Shown: positions 55,624 to 64,000, counted from the first letter of the stretch. The stretch is 64,000 nt of DNA from Ferrimonas aestuarii (GCF_005116665.1 NZ_SWCJ01000002.1:310001-374000); one strand, 5' to 3'. Notes: generated from the letters alone by a model not told the origin. A program made the numbers and translations.

Positions 55624-57603
55624 ATGAGCTACCTGATCACTGGTGCAACAGGCTTGGTCGGTCAGCAGTTGTTAACGCGGCTGCTGAAACGGCGTAAGAG
55701 CCTCTATTGCCTTGTAAAAGATGACGATAACCGCCAGCGCCTTCTCGATATGGCGGCAAAGTTAAATCAGCAAAGGCTCATCATCCCGATCATGGGAAAC
55801 CTTCGCGATCCCCTGTTGGGCCTAAGCGAAACCGACCTTGAACACCTTAAAGGCAACGTCACCGACGTGGTCCACCTGGCCTGCGACCGAGACTTTGGCA
55901 ACATCACCAATGAACGAGTGAAGCGCCACATCTACGGTACCGAGCAGGTGATCGCCTGCGGCCACGCAATTGGTGCTAAGCGGCTGCACCATTTAAGCTC
56001 CATTGCCGCCGCAGGCCTGTATCGCGGCTGTTTCGATGAAACCATGTTTTCCCAAGCAGAGCAGCTGACACACCCCTATTTTTTGTCCCACCATCTATGC
56101 GAAAAGGTGGTACGCCAGCAGTCCGATTTGGCGTTTCGGATCTACCGGCCTGGGTTCATTGTTGGTGACAGCCAAACCGGCCAAGCCAATCGAGTTCAGG
56201 GACCCTACTATTTCTTCAAATTGATGCAGCGCCTTGGGGATATGGTGCCCAAATGGATGCCTTTGGCGGGCTTTGAAGGGGGCTGCATCAACATCGTGCC
56301 GGCGGATTATGTGGCCGATGCACTGGATTGCCTCATTCATACGCCCGACCTCGATGGCCAGTGCTTCCACCTTACCGACAATAAACCCTATCTTGCCGGT
56401 GAAGTGCTAAACCTCATCTCCAAAGCCAATCGCGGGCCAACATTAACCCTAAAATTCAACATGAATCTTGGCGGCCTGTTACCCCAGCCTTGGCTGCAAC
56501 TGGCCAGTCAATATCCACCCATTGCCAAGTTGGGCCAACGAGTACTGGCGGATCTGGGGATTCCTCAGGATCTGTGGTCGATGCTGAACTACCCCACCCG
56601 CTTCGATAATCACAACGCCAAACGCATTCTGGATGCCGCCGGAATTCACTGCCCTGATCTAGCCAGCTACATCAATCCAGTTTGGGATTACTGGGAGCGA
56701 AACCTAGATCCCGAGCTGTTTATCGAGCAAGCCATCTGCGCCAAGTTGGCCAACAAAGTGGTCATGATCACCGGTGCCGGTTCTGGCATCGGCCGAGCCT
56801 GCGCGCAGCGCCTAGCCACTACCGGTGCCAAGCTGATTCTGGTGGGGCGCCGTCAAGACAAGCTCGAGGAAACCTTAGCGCTTATCGAAGCCAAAGGGGG
56901 CAAAGGCCTCGCCTGCCCCTGTGATTTAACCCAAGACGACGCGGTTAAGCAGCTCATTAGCGAACGGCTGTCTCAAGAGGGCAATGTGGACGTGCTGATC
57001 AACTGCGCCGGGCGCTCCATTCGCCGCTCAGTGCAGCACTCCACCGAGCGGATGCACGATTATGAACGCACCATGGCCATCAACTATTTTGCTAGGGTTC
57101 GACTGATTCTTGGCCTTATTGAAACCATGGCCAGTCAGGGTCGAGGCCACATCATCAATGTGTCTAGCATCGGTGTGCTCACCAACGCCCCTCGCTTTAG
57201 CGCCTATGTGGCCTCGAATTCGGCGCTGGAGGCATTTTGCCGCTGCGCTGGCGCAGAATATGCCGATAGAAACGTCAGTTTTACCACCATCAACATGCCC
57301 TTAGTCGACACCCCAATGAGTGCGCCCACGGAGTTGTATCAAGCCATACCGACCTTGAGTGCAGCCCAAGCGGCGGATCTCATCGCCAAAGCGGTGGTTA
57401 AACGGCCGAAACGCATCGCAACTCGATTGGGGATCGTTGGCGCCACACTGCACGCACTGTCGCCCACCATCGCAGAGTCATGCATGAACATGTTGTATCG
57501 CCTATTCCCTGAATCCGGAGAGATTCAGCCCAATGACAAGCACTATCACAATCAGCAGCAGATCATCGGGCTGGCAGCCATGTTAAGAGGAATCCATTTT
57601 TAA
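55624..57603 (+). CDS. Two-domain SDR, fatty acyl-CoA reductase homologue
   Basis: A 659-residue protein with two SDR domains. Domain 1 (about 1-365) opens YLITGATGLVGQQLL and has SSIAAAGL; domain 2 (about 375-659) has GAGSGIGRACAQRLA near 384 and SSIGVLTNAPRFSAY. The layout and length match the Marinobacter Maqu_2220 fatty acyl-CoA reductase (661 residues), which makes fatty alcohols. Odd: the YxxxK lysine is H in domain 1 (Y152-FLS-H156) and N in domain 2 (YVASN). The operon continues with SRPBCC and TetR genes. Either activity is changed or one site is dispensable. Confidence 0.88.
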   Translation: MSYLITGATGLVGQQLLTRLLKRRKSLYCLVKDDDNRQRLLDMAAKLNQQRLIIPIMGNLRDPLLGLSETDLEHLKGNVTDVVHLACDRDFGNITNERVKRHIYGTEQVIACGHAIGAKRLHHLSSIAAAGLYRGCFDETMFSQAEQLTHPYFLSHHLCEKVVRQQSDLAFRIYRPGFIVGDSQTGQANRVQGPYYFFKLMQRLGDMVPKWMPLAGFEGGCINIVPADYVADALDCLIHTPDLDGQCFHLTDNKPYLAGEVLNLISKANRGPTLTLKFNMNLGGLLPQPWLQLASQYPPIAKLGQRVLADLGIPQDLWSMLNYPTRFDNHNAKRILDAAGIHCPDLASYINPVWDYWERNLDPELFIEQAICAKLANKVVMITGAGSGIGRACAQRLATTGAKLILVGRRQDKLEETLALIEAKGGKGLACPCDLTQDDAVKQLISERLSQEGNVDVLINCAGRSIRRSVQHSTERMHDYERTMAINYFARVRLILGLIETMASQGRGHIINVSSIGVLTNAPRFSAYVASNSALEAFCRCAGAEYADRNVSFTTINMPLVDTPMSAPTELYQAIPTLSAAQAADLIAKAVVKRPKRIATRLGIVGATLHALSPTIAESCMNMLYRLFPESGEIQPNDKHYHNQQQIIGLAAMLRGIHF

Positions 57604-57690
57604 AAGCCAAAACCAAGAGCGATAAGCCAAGACTTATCAAGTTGCGATAACAAGAAGGATGCGCGGTATTGCGCCAATTTAGGAGTCGTT

Positions 57691-58191
57691 ATGAAACTGG
57701 AACTAACTCATACCTATCAATGTGCAACGGAAGCGCTGTTTGAGTTTTTTAGCCAACCGGACCGAATCGAGGAGAAGTACAGCGCCATCGGCTGCACCAA
57801 AGTACGGATTCTCGAATGTAAGCAGGATCTGGACGCCCTGCAGTTAACCGGCAAGCGTGATGTTCAAAGCAACGTTCCTTCGGTTCTCAAACGCCTACTC
57901 GGAAGCGAGAACACCATCAAACAGCAGGAGCGCTGGAGCAGCAATGGCGAAGGCCAGTTCAAGTGCGACATGAACGTCGAGCTCATCGGCGTCCCCATTA
58001 AAATTCGGGGCACCATGACCTTGGTTCCCACCGAGCAAGGATGTGAAAATCGCATCGAATTCCAACTGAAAAGCGCCCTGCCTTTTATTGGAAATAAGCT
58101 ATCACGCTTCGCCTGCGAAGAGATTGGCCGCATGGCGGAGGCTGAGTATCAGTATCTTCAGGGGCAACTGGATGAGGTTCTGGTGGAATGA
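57691..58191 (+). CDS. SRPBCC/DUF2505 family protein
   Basis: A 166-residue START-like protein that probably binds a hydrophobic ligand. It opens MKLELTHTYQCATEALFEFFSQPDRIEEKY, the DUF2505 pattern, and has a long C-terminal helix (about 130-160). GGAG precedes the ATG. It lies 87 bases after the reductase and overlaps the TetR start by 4 bases (ATGA), so all three are one unit. It may shuttle fatty alcohols or acyl chains; this is inference. Confidence 0.85.
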   Translation: MKLELTHTYQCATEALFEFFSQPDRIEEKYSAIGCTKVRILECKQDLDALQLTGKRDVQSNVPSVLKRLLGSENTIKQQERWSSNGEGQFKCDMNVELIGVPIKIRGTMTLVPTEQGCENRIEFQLKSALPFIGNKLSRFACEEIGRMAEAEYQYLQGQLDEVLVE

Positions 58192-58787
58192 GTACCAAGA
58201 CTCGGATACTCGAAACCAGCTTGGCCATGTTCAACCAGCTGGGCTCAGGCAACATCACCAGCTTGGACATCGCCGCCGAGCTGGAGATAAGCCCCGGTAA
58301 CCTCTATTACCACTTCAAAGGCAAAGAGGAGATCATCGCTCGTCTGTCCAAGGAGTGTGAGCTGGCCATCGGCAAACTGCTGGGCCGGCTCGATATGGAG
58401 CTCATCAGCGAGCGCGAGTACTGGGTGTTCTTAAAATCGCTGCTGACGGTGTGCCTTCACTATCGCTTCCTGTTTATGGACTTTCAGTCCTTTGAAGCGG
58501 GAGGCGTGGGGCAAAAAGGCAGTCAGCGGCTACTCAACCAGCTACGGCGTTTTACCGACGGCAGTCTAACGGCGCTGATGGACAAAGGGTTGTTGGAGAT
58601 TAAGGGCAACGCCAAGAGTGAACTGTCAGAGAACCTGTTTCTGCTGGGACTGTCCTGGCTCTGCTTTGAAGCCAATCAGGCACAGGTTCAAGATGAACAA
58701 GAGCTGGTTGAAAAAGGGGCCCATCGCTTGATCTCGCTGGTGGAGCCACACCTCAGTCGTCGCTTGCAGCTTGCTGACAACGACTGA
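58188..58787 (+). CDS. TetR-family transcriptional regulator
   Basis: A 199-residue regulator with an N-terminal TetR helix-turn-helix (residues about 8-50; ILETSLAMFNQLGSGNITSLDIAAELEISPGNLYYHFKGKEEI) and a helical ligand domain to about 185. It lies at the end of the reductase operon and overlaps the divergent hydrolase 3' end by 35 bases. Likely an autoregulator of the locus responding to acyl-CoA, by analogy with fatty-acid TetR proteins. The operator at 55527 is its best candidate. Confidence 0.9.
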   Translation: MSTKTRILETSLAMFNQLGSGNITSLDIAAELEISPGNLYYHFKGKEEIIARLSKECELAIGKLLGRLDMELISEREYWVFLKSLLTVCLHYRFLFMDFQSFEAGGVGQKGSQRLLNQLRRFTDGSLTALMDKGLLEIKGNAKSELSENLFLLGLSWLCFEANQAQVQDEQELVEKGAHRLISLVEPHLSRRLQLADND

Positions 58788-59673
58788 CAAACTCGCCGCA
58801 CCGAGCCAAGGCTTCCTTGGCCTCGGGCAGCTGATAAAACAGCGGAAACACATGGGGCAAACCGGGCCAGATCATCAGATCCGCCTCACCACCGTGATGA
58901 CGAATGCGATTGGCCAGACGAACCGAATCGTCCAATAAGATCTCAATGCTACCCACCTGCACCAACACCGGTGCCAAATCATGAAGCTCAGCCGCCAAAG
59001 GCGATGCGTAGGGATCGCAGGGCGTATGACCATTGAGGTAGCTATTGCGCAGCAACATCAAACTGCCTAAGTCAAAAAACGGGTCTTGATTGCGCATCAC
59101 AAAGCCAGAATTGGTGTTCAGCGTCAAATCCACCGCCGGCGAAAACAGCAGCGCCGCCAACGGCTGAGAGATGCCCTTCTCCCTCGCCTTCAACAAGGTG
59201 GTCATGGTGAGGTTGCCCCCAGCGGAGTCGCCGGCAATGATGATGTCATCCGGGGCGATGCCTTGAGCCAGCAACGCTTTATAGGCGGTAAAACAATCTC
59301 GAACCGCAGCGGGAAAGGGAAATTCAGGTGCTAACCGATACTGCACCATCACCGCCCGAGCGCCCACCTCCTGAGACAGGTGGTGCACCATGGCATTGTG
59401 AACTTTAGGGGTACGAAAGCAAAAGCCGCCGCCGTGGAAATAGAGCAGCACTTTATCCCCCGCAGGACGGCCTTTTACCAGCCACTGACAGGGAATGCCA
59501 TCAAGGGTATCGTTGATCACTTCAAGGCCGGATGGGCTGCTGATAAAGCCATTGAGGCTGTCCAGCCCCGCGACCACACCTCGCATCGACAAGATGTCTT
59601 CACAGGCCTCAAAACGCGAGCGAATCACGCGATACAGTAATTTGTTTAACCCTTTCGCCCGCCAGCTGGACAT
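58753..59673 (-). CDS. Alpha/beta hydrolase, hormone-sensitive lipase type
   Basis: A 306-residue esterase/lipase. HGGGFCF (oxyanion hole) lies near residue 79, the nucleophile elbow GDSAGGNL with its serine near 150, the acid near DD in ILLDDSVRL (about 247), and the histidine in GLPHVFPL (about 280). HSL-type enzymes cut medium or short-chain esters and could release wax esters. The end overlaps the TetR gene by 35 bases; 10 bases separate it from the WS/DGAT gene on the same strand. Confidence 0.93.
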   Translation of the reverse strand: MSSWRAKGLNKLLYRVIRSRFEACEDILSMRGVVAGLDSLNGFISSPSGLEVINDTLDGIPCQWLVKGRPAGDKVLLYFHGGGFCFRTPKVHNAMVHHLSQEVGARAVMVQYRLAPEFPFPAAVRDCFTAYKALLAQGIAPDDIIIAGDSAGGNLTMTTLLKAREKGISQPLAALLFSPAVDLTLNTNSGFVMRNQDPFFDLGSLMLLRNSYLNGHTPCDPYASPLAAELHDLAPVLVQVGSIEILLDDSVRLANRIRHHGGEADLMIWPGLPHVFPLFYQLPEAKEALARCGEFVSRCQQAASDD

Positions 59674-59683
59674 GCACTCTCCC

Positions 59684-61075
59684 TCAACCTGCTATTGCTG
59701 AAAGCAAGCTATCATAGGCTGATTTTTCAAGCTGTTCCAGACATTCTGGCAAGTACAACGCGAAGGAATCAAATCCCGGCAACGACTGACGACAACACAC
59801 TAAGCCGATATGAACCTGCTCATGGTAATCCAGTAAAGTCATGTTCAGGGTTTGCCCCGGTAACAACAATGACAGTGGGAAGGTCTGCTTCAGTTTTGCC
59901 CCCATCAACGACAAAGGTTCGGTTCCTGCATCGACCTGGCTCATCAACATATTGGCCGCCGGCGGCAAAATCTGCTGGCTGTCATAACGTGCCGCCAAAA
60001 GCGACACAATATTGACCAAGGCTGAATAGCGGTTGTATTCCATCACCTGCTCATCACTGGACTGCGTTCGTAGCTTTCCGTAAGTTTGGCTGATCTTTTT
60101 CAGCCGCTGCATTGGCGACGCAGCAGGACGGCCCAGTTCCACCAACCCCACTGAGATCATGTGCATCCGTTCACCACTTTGAGGGTGATACAAAGGCACC
60201 ATGGCCACCAGAGGATCCCTATCTTGCCAATTGTGCTGCTGCAAATACTGATGCAGCGCCATGTCACATAGGGTCAACATCAGCTCCAGCTCACCAACTC
60301 CAGTCAACATCGACAATTTGCGAATGCGAGCTTTGGGTAGCGTCGCCAGTGAGATCTTTTTGGCTCGGCTGCCTTGGTAGCTGTTAAATGGGGTTCTCGG
60401 GGCACTGAATGGCAGTTTGATGGGGCTTTTCAACAGGTGCAGTCGACTGGCGCAGGCTTTGGCGAACAGCTTGCTGGCGCCAACGCTGAGATCCAGTTGC
60501 TGATACCAGAAGCGAGGACTGGTCAGTTTGCTCAAGGAGATGATAGAACTGTCACGATGGCCGATGGATTGCCCTAACTGCCAAAACGGAATGAAGCGTT
60601 TGCGACTGTCACTTAAGCGAAAGCTCTGCTCCAGCATACTGGCAACGCCTTTGCCATCAGCCAGCGCATGGTGAAACTTCACCAATAGGCCGATCTCTTG
60701 AGACTCAAGGCCATAGAGGATCCACATCTCCCACAACGGACGGTCCCGCTCGAGGCGAGCACTGTGGATTCTGCCAGCCAATTCACGCAGCTGCTGGCGA
60801 TCCCCAGGAGTCGGCAACTTAGCAATACGAACGTGCTGGGCGAGATCCACATGCTCACAGCGACGCCACTGGGGTAATCCGAACTGAGACTCGTCGATCA
60901 CTAAATCGAATGGCTCAGCAACCGGAGTAGCCTTTAACGCAGCCTCCAGCAGCTCTCCAGCAAATTCTGCGGCATCTTTGGGTGGCTCCAGTACCATTAA
61001 GCACGAAACGTGCAGAGGGTTGTTGTCGCTCTCAAAAAGCAAAAACACCAACTCGGAAAGAGAAACCGGTGTCAT
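59684..61075 (-). CDS. Wax ester synthase/diacylglycerol acyltransferase (WS/DGAT)
   Basis: Acyl-CoA:alcohol/diacylglycerol acyltransferase forming wax esters or triacylglycerol. The catalytic HHALADG motif (HHxxxDG) lies at residues 135-141 and PLWEMWIL near 113 is the family PLW motif. I chose ATG at 61075 with GGAGG 7 bases upstream (463 residues), since the longer frame to 61123 runs through a terminator. A fatty acyl-CoA reductase homologue nearby would give the alcohol. Substrate preference cannot be read from sequence. Confidence 0.92.
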   Translation of the reverse strand: MTPVSLSELVFLLFESDNNPLHVSCLMVLEPPKDAAEFAGELLEAALKATPVAEPFDLVIDESQFGLPQWRRCEHVDLAQHVRIAKLPTPGDRQQLRELAGRIHSARLERDRPLWEMWILYGLESQEIGLLVKFHHALADGKGVASMLEQSFRLSDSRKRFIPFWQLGQSIGHRDSSIISLSKLTSPRFWYQQLDLSVGASKLFAKACASRLHLLKSPIKLPFSAPRTPFNSYQGSRAKKISLATLPKARIRKLSMLTGVGELELMLTLCDMALHQYLQQHNWQDRDPLVAMVPLYHPQSGERMHMISVGLVELGRPAASPMQRLKKISQTYGKLRTQSSDEQVMEYNRYSALVNIVSLLAARYDSQQILPPAANMLMSQVDAGTEPLSLMGAKLKQTFPLSLLLPGQTLNMTLLDYHEQVHIGLVCCRQSLPGFDSFALYLPECLEQLEKSAYDSLLSAIAG

Positions 61076-61102
61076 CCTGCCCTCCTTATTTGGTCTCGAA
61101 CT

Positions 61103-61145
61103 AAAAAGGGCTGAGGCGTCCATTACCGCGGAGACGCTCAGCCCT
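61103..61145 (-). terminator. Intrinsic terminator of the phasin operon
   Basis: On the minus strand AGGGCTGAGCGTC...GACGCCTCAGCCCT is followed by TTTTTAG, 12 bases after the phasin stop at 61157. It separates phasins from WS/DGAT. Confidence 0.88.
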
Positions 61146-61156
61146 CTCTGCTTAGC

Positions 61157-61507
61157 TTACTTAGCTAATTTTTCAATCGCTTCGGCAAGCTTATCAACCT
61201 TGGCATTCAGGTCGTCAATCTGACGAGGATGGATACCGCTTAGGCGATAGAACAGGTTGTGCACGCGAGCTTCAACCTCTTCGTTTGCACGGTCCAAATT
61301 GTTCTCGACCTTTGCCTTAGTGTTGGACTCAATTTCACGTCCACGCTCAACCAAGCGCTCGAACAGATCGGACGATTTTCCTTCCAGATCTTTCGCTTCT
61401 TCAACGCTGCGGCTGTAAACGCCCAGACCAGCTAACCAGATGTTACGTGCTAACTGCTCGTTATCTACGCCTTCAACGCCAGCAATGGTTTTGATGTCAT
61501 TAGTCAT
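61157..61507 (-). CDS. Phasin family protein, short form
   Basis: A 116-residue helical protein with the phasin pattern ARNIWLAGLGVYSRS near 20-34 and a C-terminal leucine-heptad coiled coil DDLNAKVDKLAEAIEKL near 97-113. Phasins coat PHA granules or bind lipid bodies. It shares the IWLAGLG and LFERL patterns with the next upstream gene, so the two are paralogues, as with PhaI/PhaF of Pseudomonas. Confidence 0.9.
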   Translation of the reverse strand: MTNDIKTIAGVEGVDNEQLARNIWLAGLGVYSRSVEEAKDLEGKSSDLFERLVERGREIESNTKAKVENNLDRANEEVEARVHNLFYRLSGIHPRQIDDLNAKVDKLAEAIEKLAK

Positions 61508-61532
61508 AATGGTGCTCCTTCACACTGTTGGG

Positions 61533-62015
61533 TTATGCGGATTTAGGAGTCGCGCGGCGAGTGGTTTTTGCTGCCGGCTTGGCCGCAGGCTTAGCTGCTG
61601 GCTTGGTGGCCGGTTTCGCTGCTGCTTTTGGAGCGGCCTTCACCGGTGCGGCGGCAGCGGCTTTCTCTTCGGTCATCTTATCAACCAGAGCGGTAAGGCG
61701 GTCGATCTTCGCTTCCAGCTCTTCGAGCTGATCCGCTTCCAGACCGGTTACCTTTTGTACCTGACTGTGCAGCTGTGACTCAAAGGCCTCTTTAGTTTGC
61801 GTGGAGGCTTCTGACACCTTCTCAACCGTAGAAGATTCCAGCTGCTTACCGCGCTCAAGTAGCTCGTCAAACAAGCCCAAGCCGCGGTCAGAGATCTGGC
61901 TTAACTCTTCACTGCCTTTAGAGTAAGCACCCAAACCCGCTAACCAAATCTTACGGTATAGCGCTTCTTGACTGGCAACGTCGTTGCCGCCTTTACCAAA
62001 TAACTTCTTGAACAT
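61533..62015 (-). CDS. PhaF-like phasin with histone-like tail
   Basis: A 160-residue protein: phasin domain at about 18-110 (KIWLAGLGAYSKGS) with a leucine-zipper helix LEELEAKIDRLTALVDKM, then an alanine-, lysine- and proline-rich tail (about 118-160; AAKPATKPAAKPAAK), like histone H1 or the PhaF/AlgP tail that binds DNA. The ATG at 62015 has GGAGG 7 bases upstream; longer starts are unsupported. PhaF links granules to the nucleoid in Pseudomonas. No PHA synthase is in the window. Confidence 0.92.
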   Translation of the reverse strand: MFKKLFGKGGNDVASQEALYRKIWLAGLGAYSKGSEELSQISDRGLGLFDELLERGKQLESSTVEKVSEASTQTKEAFESQLHSQVQKVTGLEADQLEELEAKIDRLTALVDKMTEEKAAAAAPVKAAPKAAAKPATKPAAKPAAKPAAKTTRRATPKSA

Positions 62016-62199
62016 ATGTGCCTCCATGACGGTAATTTCTGCTTTCATGTTTAACGTAAGGCACTTTTCTAGAACGGACATTCTAAAAGGCGGTAATTAT
62101 TAAATTTTCCCCGATTTCTTTGACTTTATCGGCTTGGATTTGACCCAGATCAACTCCGCCCCGTGTCGGTAAGCGCCGTTCTGAATCCGTTGGCATCTT

Positions 62200-62487
62200 T
62201 TACACTTGCTGGCGTGCTAGCAAGGCATCCAGTTGCGATTCAATCTCAATTTCGATCACCTTGGCCATCGGCATCAACACCAAGCCTAATTTCATCTGCA
62301 CCGTAATCAGCTCGGTTTCCGGCAGCAACAGTCCGCTGGCACCGGCGCGTTTAAATCGCAGTTCATTACCCTGCCAACGCCACCGGATTTGGTAGCGATG
62401 TGCCAACTCACTGGCCACGCGTTCGCTCAAATCACGAATGCCTTGATGGCCCATTTGGTGGTTTCTTTGGATGTGGATAGAGGTCAT
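62200..62487 (-). CDS. Polyhydroxyalkanoic acid system protein family
   Basis: A 95-residue protein opening MTSIHIQRNHQMGHQGIRDL and ending IEIESQLDALLA, the pattern of the PHA-granule-region protein family of unknown function. The ATG at 62487 lacks a strong ribosome site. It is 185 bases upstream of the phasin pair on the same strand, in line with a PHA or lipid granule role. Confidence 0.8.
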   Translation of the reverse strand: MTSIHIQRNHQMGHQGIRDLSERVASELAHRYQIRWRWQGNELRFKRAGASGLLLPETELITVQMKLGLVLMPMAKVIEIEIESQLDALLARQQV

Positions 62488-63014
62488 ATTTGGTCGATTA
62501 TTTATTGTTGTTGTTGACTTAACTTTCAAGGTAACAAAGCCGTTCACAAATGCCAACGATTAGCCCTTGGTGACCATAGGAGTGTGCAAAGCTCATCTCT
62601 TTTCGCATCAATTAAATTAATGAAATATGGAGACTAACTCGATCAGCTGGATGAGCGTTTCCTGTTTGAGCTTTGAACACAGCCCAAAAGTCATGCGCTA
62701 TTTCAGCCAAGGTTCGATGAGCGTTGAACGCAAATTCATCCAGACCTTTTACCAAGTACCACATCGACAAATTTGCGAACCTATCCACGGTGACACTTCC
62801 TCGCTTATCAAAAATCAGTTGAGATATTCACCTTACTAATTGGGAGACGCACTAAAAGGGAAGGGTCATCCATAAGGTTGAATATTTGACACCGGAAAGA
62901 TTAACTCACTCACAAACCAAGTAAAATAGGCGCAGGTTACAAAAGAGATTACATCACGTAAAAACGGTAAAAACACAAGTCGAGGTAAAACCTGCCACAT
63001 CGCGCCAACAGCGT
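62488..63014. other. Gene-poor region upstream of the PHA-system gene
   Basis: About 527 bases with no supported gene. A 70-codon plus-strand frame starts at 62627 but lacks a ribosome site and family likeness. No repeat or att-like site was seen. Confidence 0.4.
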
Positions 63015-64000
63015 TCAGATCATATGTAGCATTTTGCTCCATATATTTAGCGCCTGTTTTAGTGTTTCTATTTGCGTTTGGCTAAGCTGCCCTACACTGC
63101 TCTTTTGTGGCAGTTCTAATGGGTACTCCTCCTGCTGACACAACCATTCAAACAGCGCTTGCTCCACTCTGGGGCTGGTAAGACTCATCAAATCCTTATC
63201 ATTAGAACAGGTCTTTCGGATAAAATTTCTTGGGGATGATGCCGACATCACCCGATTGGGATCTGACGGTGACGGAAACACCCATACGCTGTCGAGAGAA
63301 GTGGTTTGCCACTGCTTCAAGCGCTGAGCGTTGACGGTGGAAAGAGGTAGCCAGCCCTGCTCAAATTGCACCCGCTGCTGTGGCCAATCAACCTGCTCCC
63401 ACTTCAGTTGGCGCCAAAACGAAGAGCTTCCCAAGTTGGTCAGTTGCAACTGCAACAGCAGCGACTCACCACAGCGGTGCTGACGAAGAAATGTGTCGTA
63501 ATGAGCCAGCTGCTTCATCGTTGGCAATGGCAGCGGCTTGCTACGCGACAGTTCAACGCCTTCGAATGGATTGGCCAAGTTTTCCGGTAACCACAACGCC
63601 TGCCCGAGGTCGGGAATGCCTCTGCCATAATCGAAAAACTGCTTAAACAGTGCCAAACGTTCCCCTGCACCGCGGGTGATCCCCTCCATCACCAGTAACG
63701 CTTGCTGACGCCCAAACTGCTCTGGAGCCAGCTGCGCAAACGGCTCTAGGTGACGCAGCAACAGCTCTTGGTCTCTTCGAGGGTTGGCACGATGGTGACG
63801 GGCGTATTCATCCATGAAATCGGCAATGGCATCACCAAGGGTAAAGCTAGGCTGAGCCTGGCCCAACTCCACTCGGCAGCGCTCCCAAGCTTGGATCGCC
63901 TCATTGCGACTCATCTGCGGGTAGTGTCCAAGGGTCTGCTGTTTTGTCGATCTGGCTCCTGACGGTGTATAGCGATACAACCAGCGTTTTTTATGGCGGC
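63015..64000 (-). CDS. Tyrosine-recombinase-like protein lacking catalytic residues (partial)
   Basis: Integrase-like protein whose N-terminal end runs past the window edge. The visible part begins RHKKRWLYRYTPSGARSTKQ, the DUF4102 entry of P4-type integrases, then LGHYPQMSRNEAIQAW and a SAM-like core-binding domain (about 50-130). The catalytic part seems degenerate: the usual arginine of TGLRxxE is G (LTNLGSSSFWRQLKW), and no HxLR or tyrosine near the C-terminus is visible. It may be an inactivated or domesticated integrase, or bear another function. Confidence 0.75.
   Translation of the reverse strand, partial: RHKKRWLYRYTPSGARSTKQQTLGHYPQMSRNEAIQAWERCRVELGQAQPSFTLGDAIADFMDEYARHHRANPRRDQELLLRHLEPFAQLAPEQFGRQQALLVMEGITRGAGERLALFKQFFDYGRGIPDLGQALWLPENLANPFEGVELSRSKPLPLPTMKQLAHYDTFLRQHRCGESLLLQLQLTNLGSSSFWRQLKWEQVDWPQQRVQFEQGWLPLSTVNAQRLKQWQTTSLDSVWVFPSPSDPNRVMSASSPRNFIRKTCSNDKDLMSLTSPRVEQALFEWLCQQEEYPLELPQKSSVGQLSQTQIETLKQALNIWSKMLHMI

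Noticed and set aside
62627..62839. 70-codon plus-strand frame
   Set aside because: No ribosome site, no family likeness and no suitable neighbour; probably chance.

Overview
The window looks like chromosomal DNA of a marine-type gammaproteobacterium of the order Alteromonadales, most like Ferrimonas or Shewanella. This is inferred from familiar gene order (tatD-pilZ-holB-tmk-mltG-pabC; pyrF-lapB-lapA-ihfB-rpsA-cmk-aroA-hisC-serC-gyrA; ubiG-HAD phosphatase; nrdA-nrdB-ferredoxin), from mid-range GC, and from wax-ester and PHA-granule genes. No rRNA, tRNA, CRISPR array or intact insertion sequence was seen. Both ends cut genes: tatD on the left and an integrase-like gene on the right.

Region 1 (1-9130) is housekeeping. 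A tightly coupled minus-strand string covers folate (pabC), peptidoglycan (mltG), dTMP (tmk), the clamp loader (holB), PilZ and TatD, preceded by dcd, udk and the Fe-S carrier mrp; metG is divergent. Region 2 (9160-22930) is accessory and centred on hydrophobic substrates. A five-gene minus-strand operon (DUF1302 porin-like protein, DUF1329 periplasmic lipid carrier, YCF48 propeller, MMPL/RND pump, acyl-CoA ligase) is flanked by two arabinose-binding-type AraC regulators and a BKACE beta-keto acid cleavage enzyme. Near-identical 14-bp palindromes of form AnCAAGnnCTTGnT lie before the operon and before BKACE, and a one-mismatch copy lies before one AraC gene, which suggests one local regulon. 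Region 3 (23030-40370) is housekeeping again: pyrF, LPS control by LapAB, IHF, ribosomal protein S1, shikimate and serine genes, gyrase A, UbiG, and class Ia ribonucleotide reductase with its ferredoxin behind NrdR-like boxes.

Region 4 (40300-53930) mixes small hypothetical genes with a metal locus. A divergent gene pair shares a Zur-like box: on one side DUF3299, a small secreted protein and a histidine-rich ZrgA-like protein; on the other an FtsX-type ABC transporter. A COG0523 GTPase with its own Zur-like box follows, then a DUF5692-like membrane protein and a TonB receptor behind a Fur-like box. Region 5 (53930-62500) holds folD and a neutral-lipid locus: a two-domain fatty acyl-CoA reductase homologue, an SRPBCC protein, a TetR regulator, an HSL-type lipase/esterase, a wax ester synthase/DGAT, two phasins and a PHA-system protein, but no PHA synthase in the window.

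The most notable observations are the shared palindrome regulon around the lipid-handling operon, loss of the YxxxK lysine in both domains of the reductase homologue, the Zur-controlled divergent metal locus with a repeat-encoded histidine tract, and a tyrosine-recombinase-like protein that appears to lack its catalytic residues. Operator assignments rest on visual matching only.
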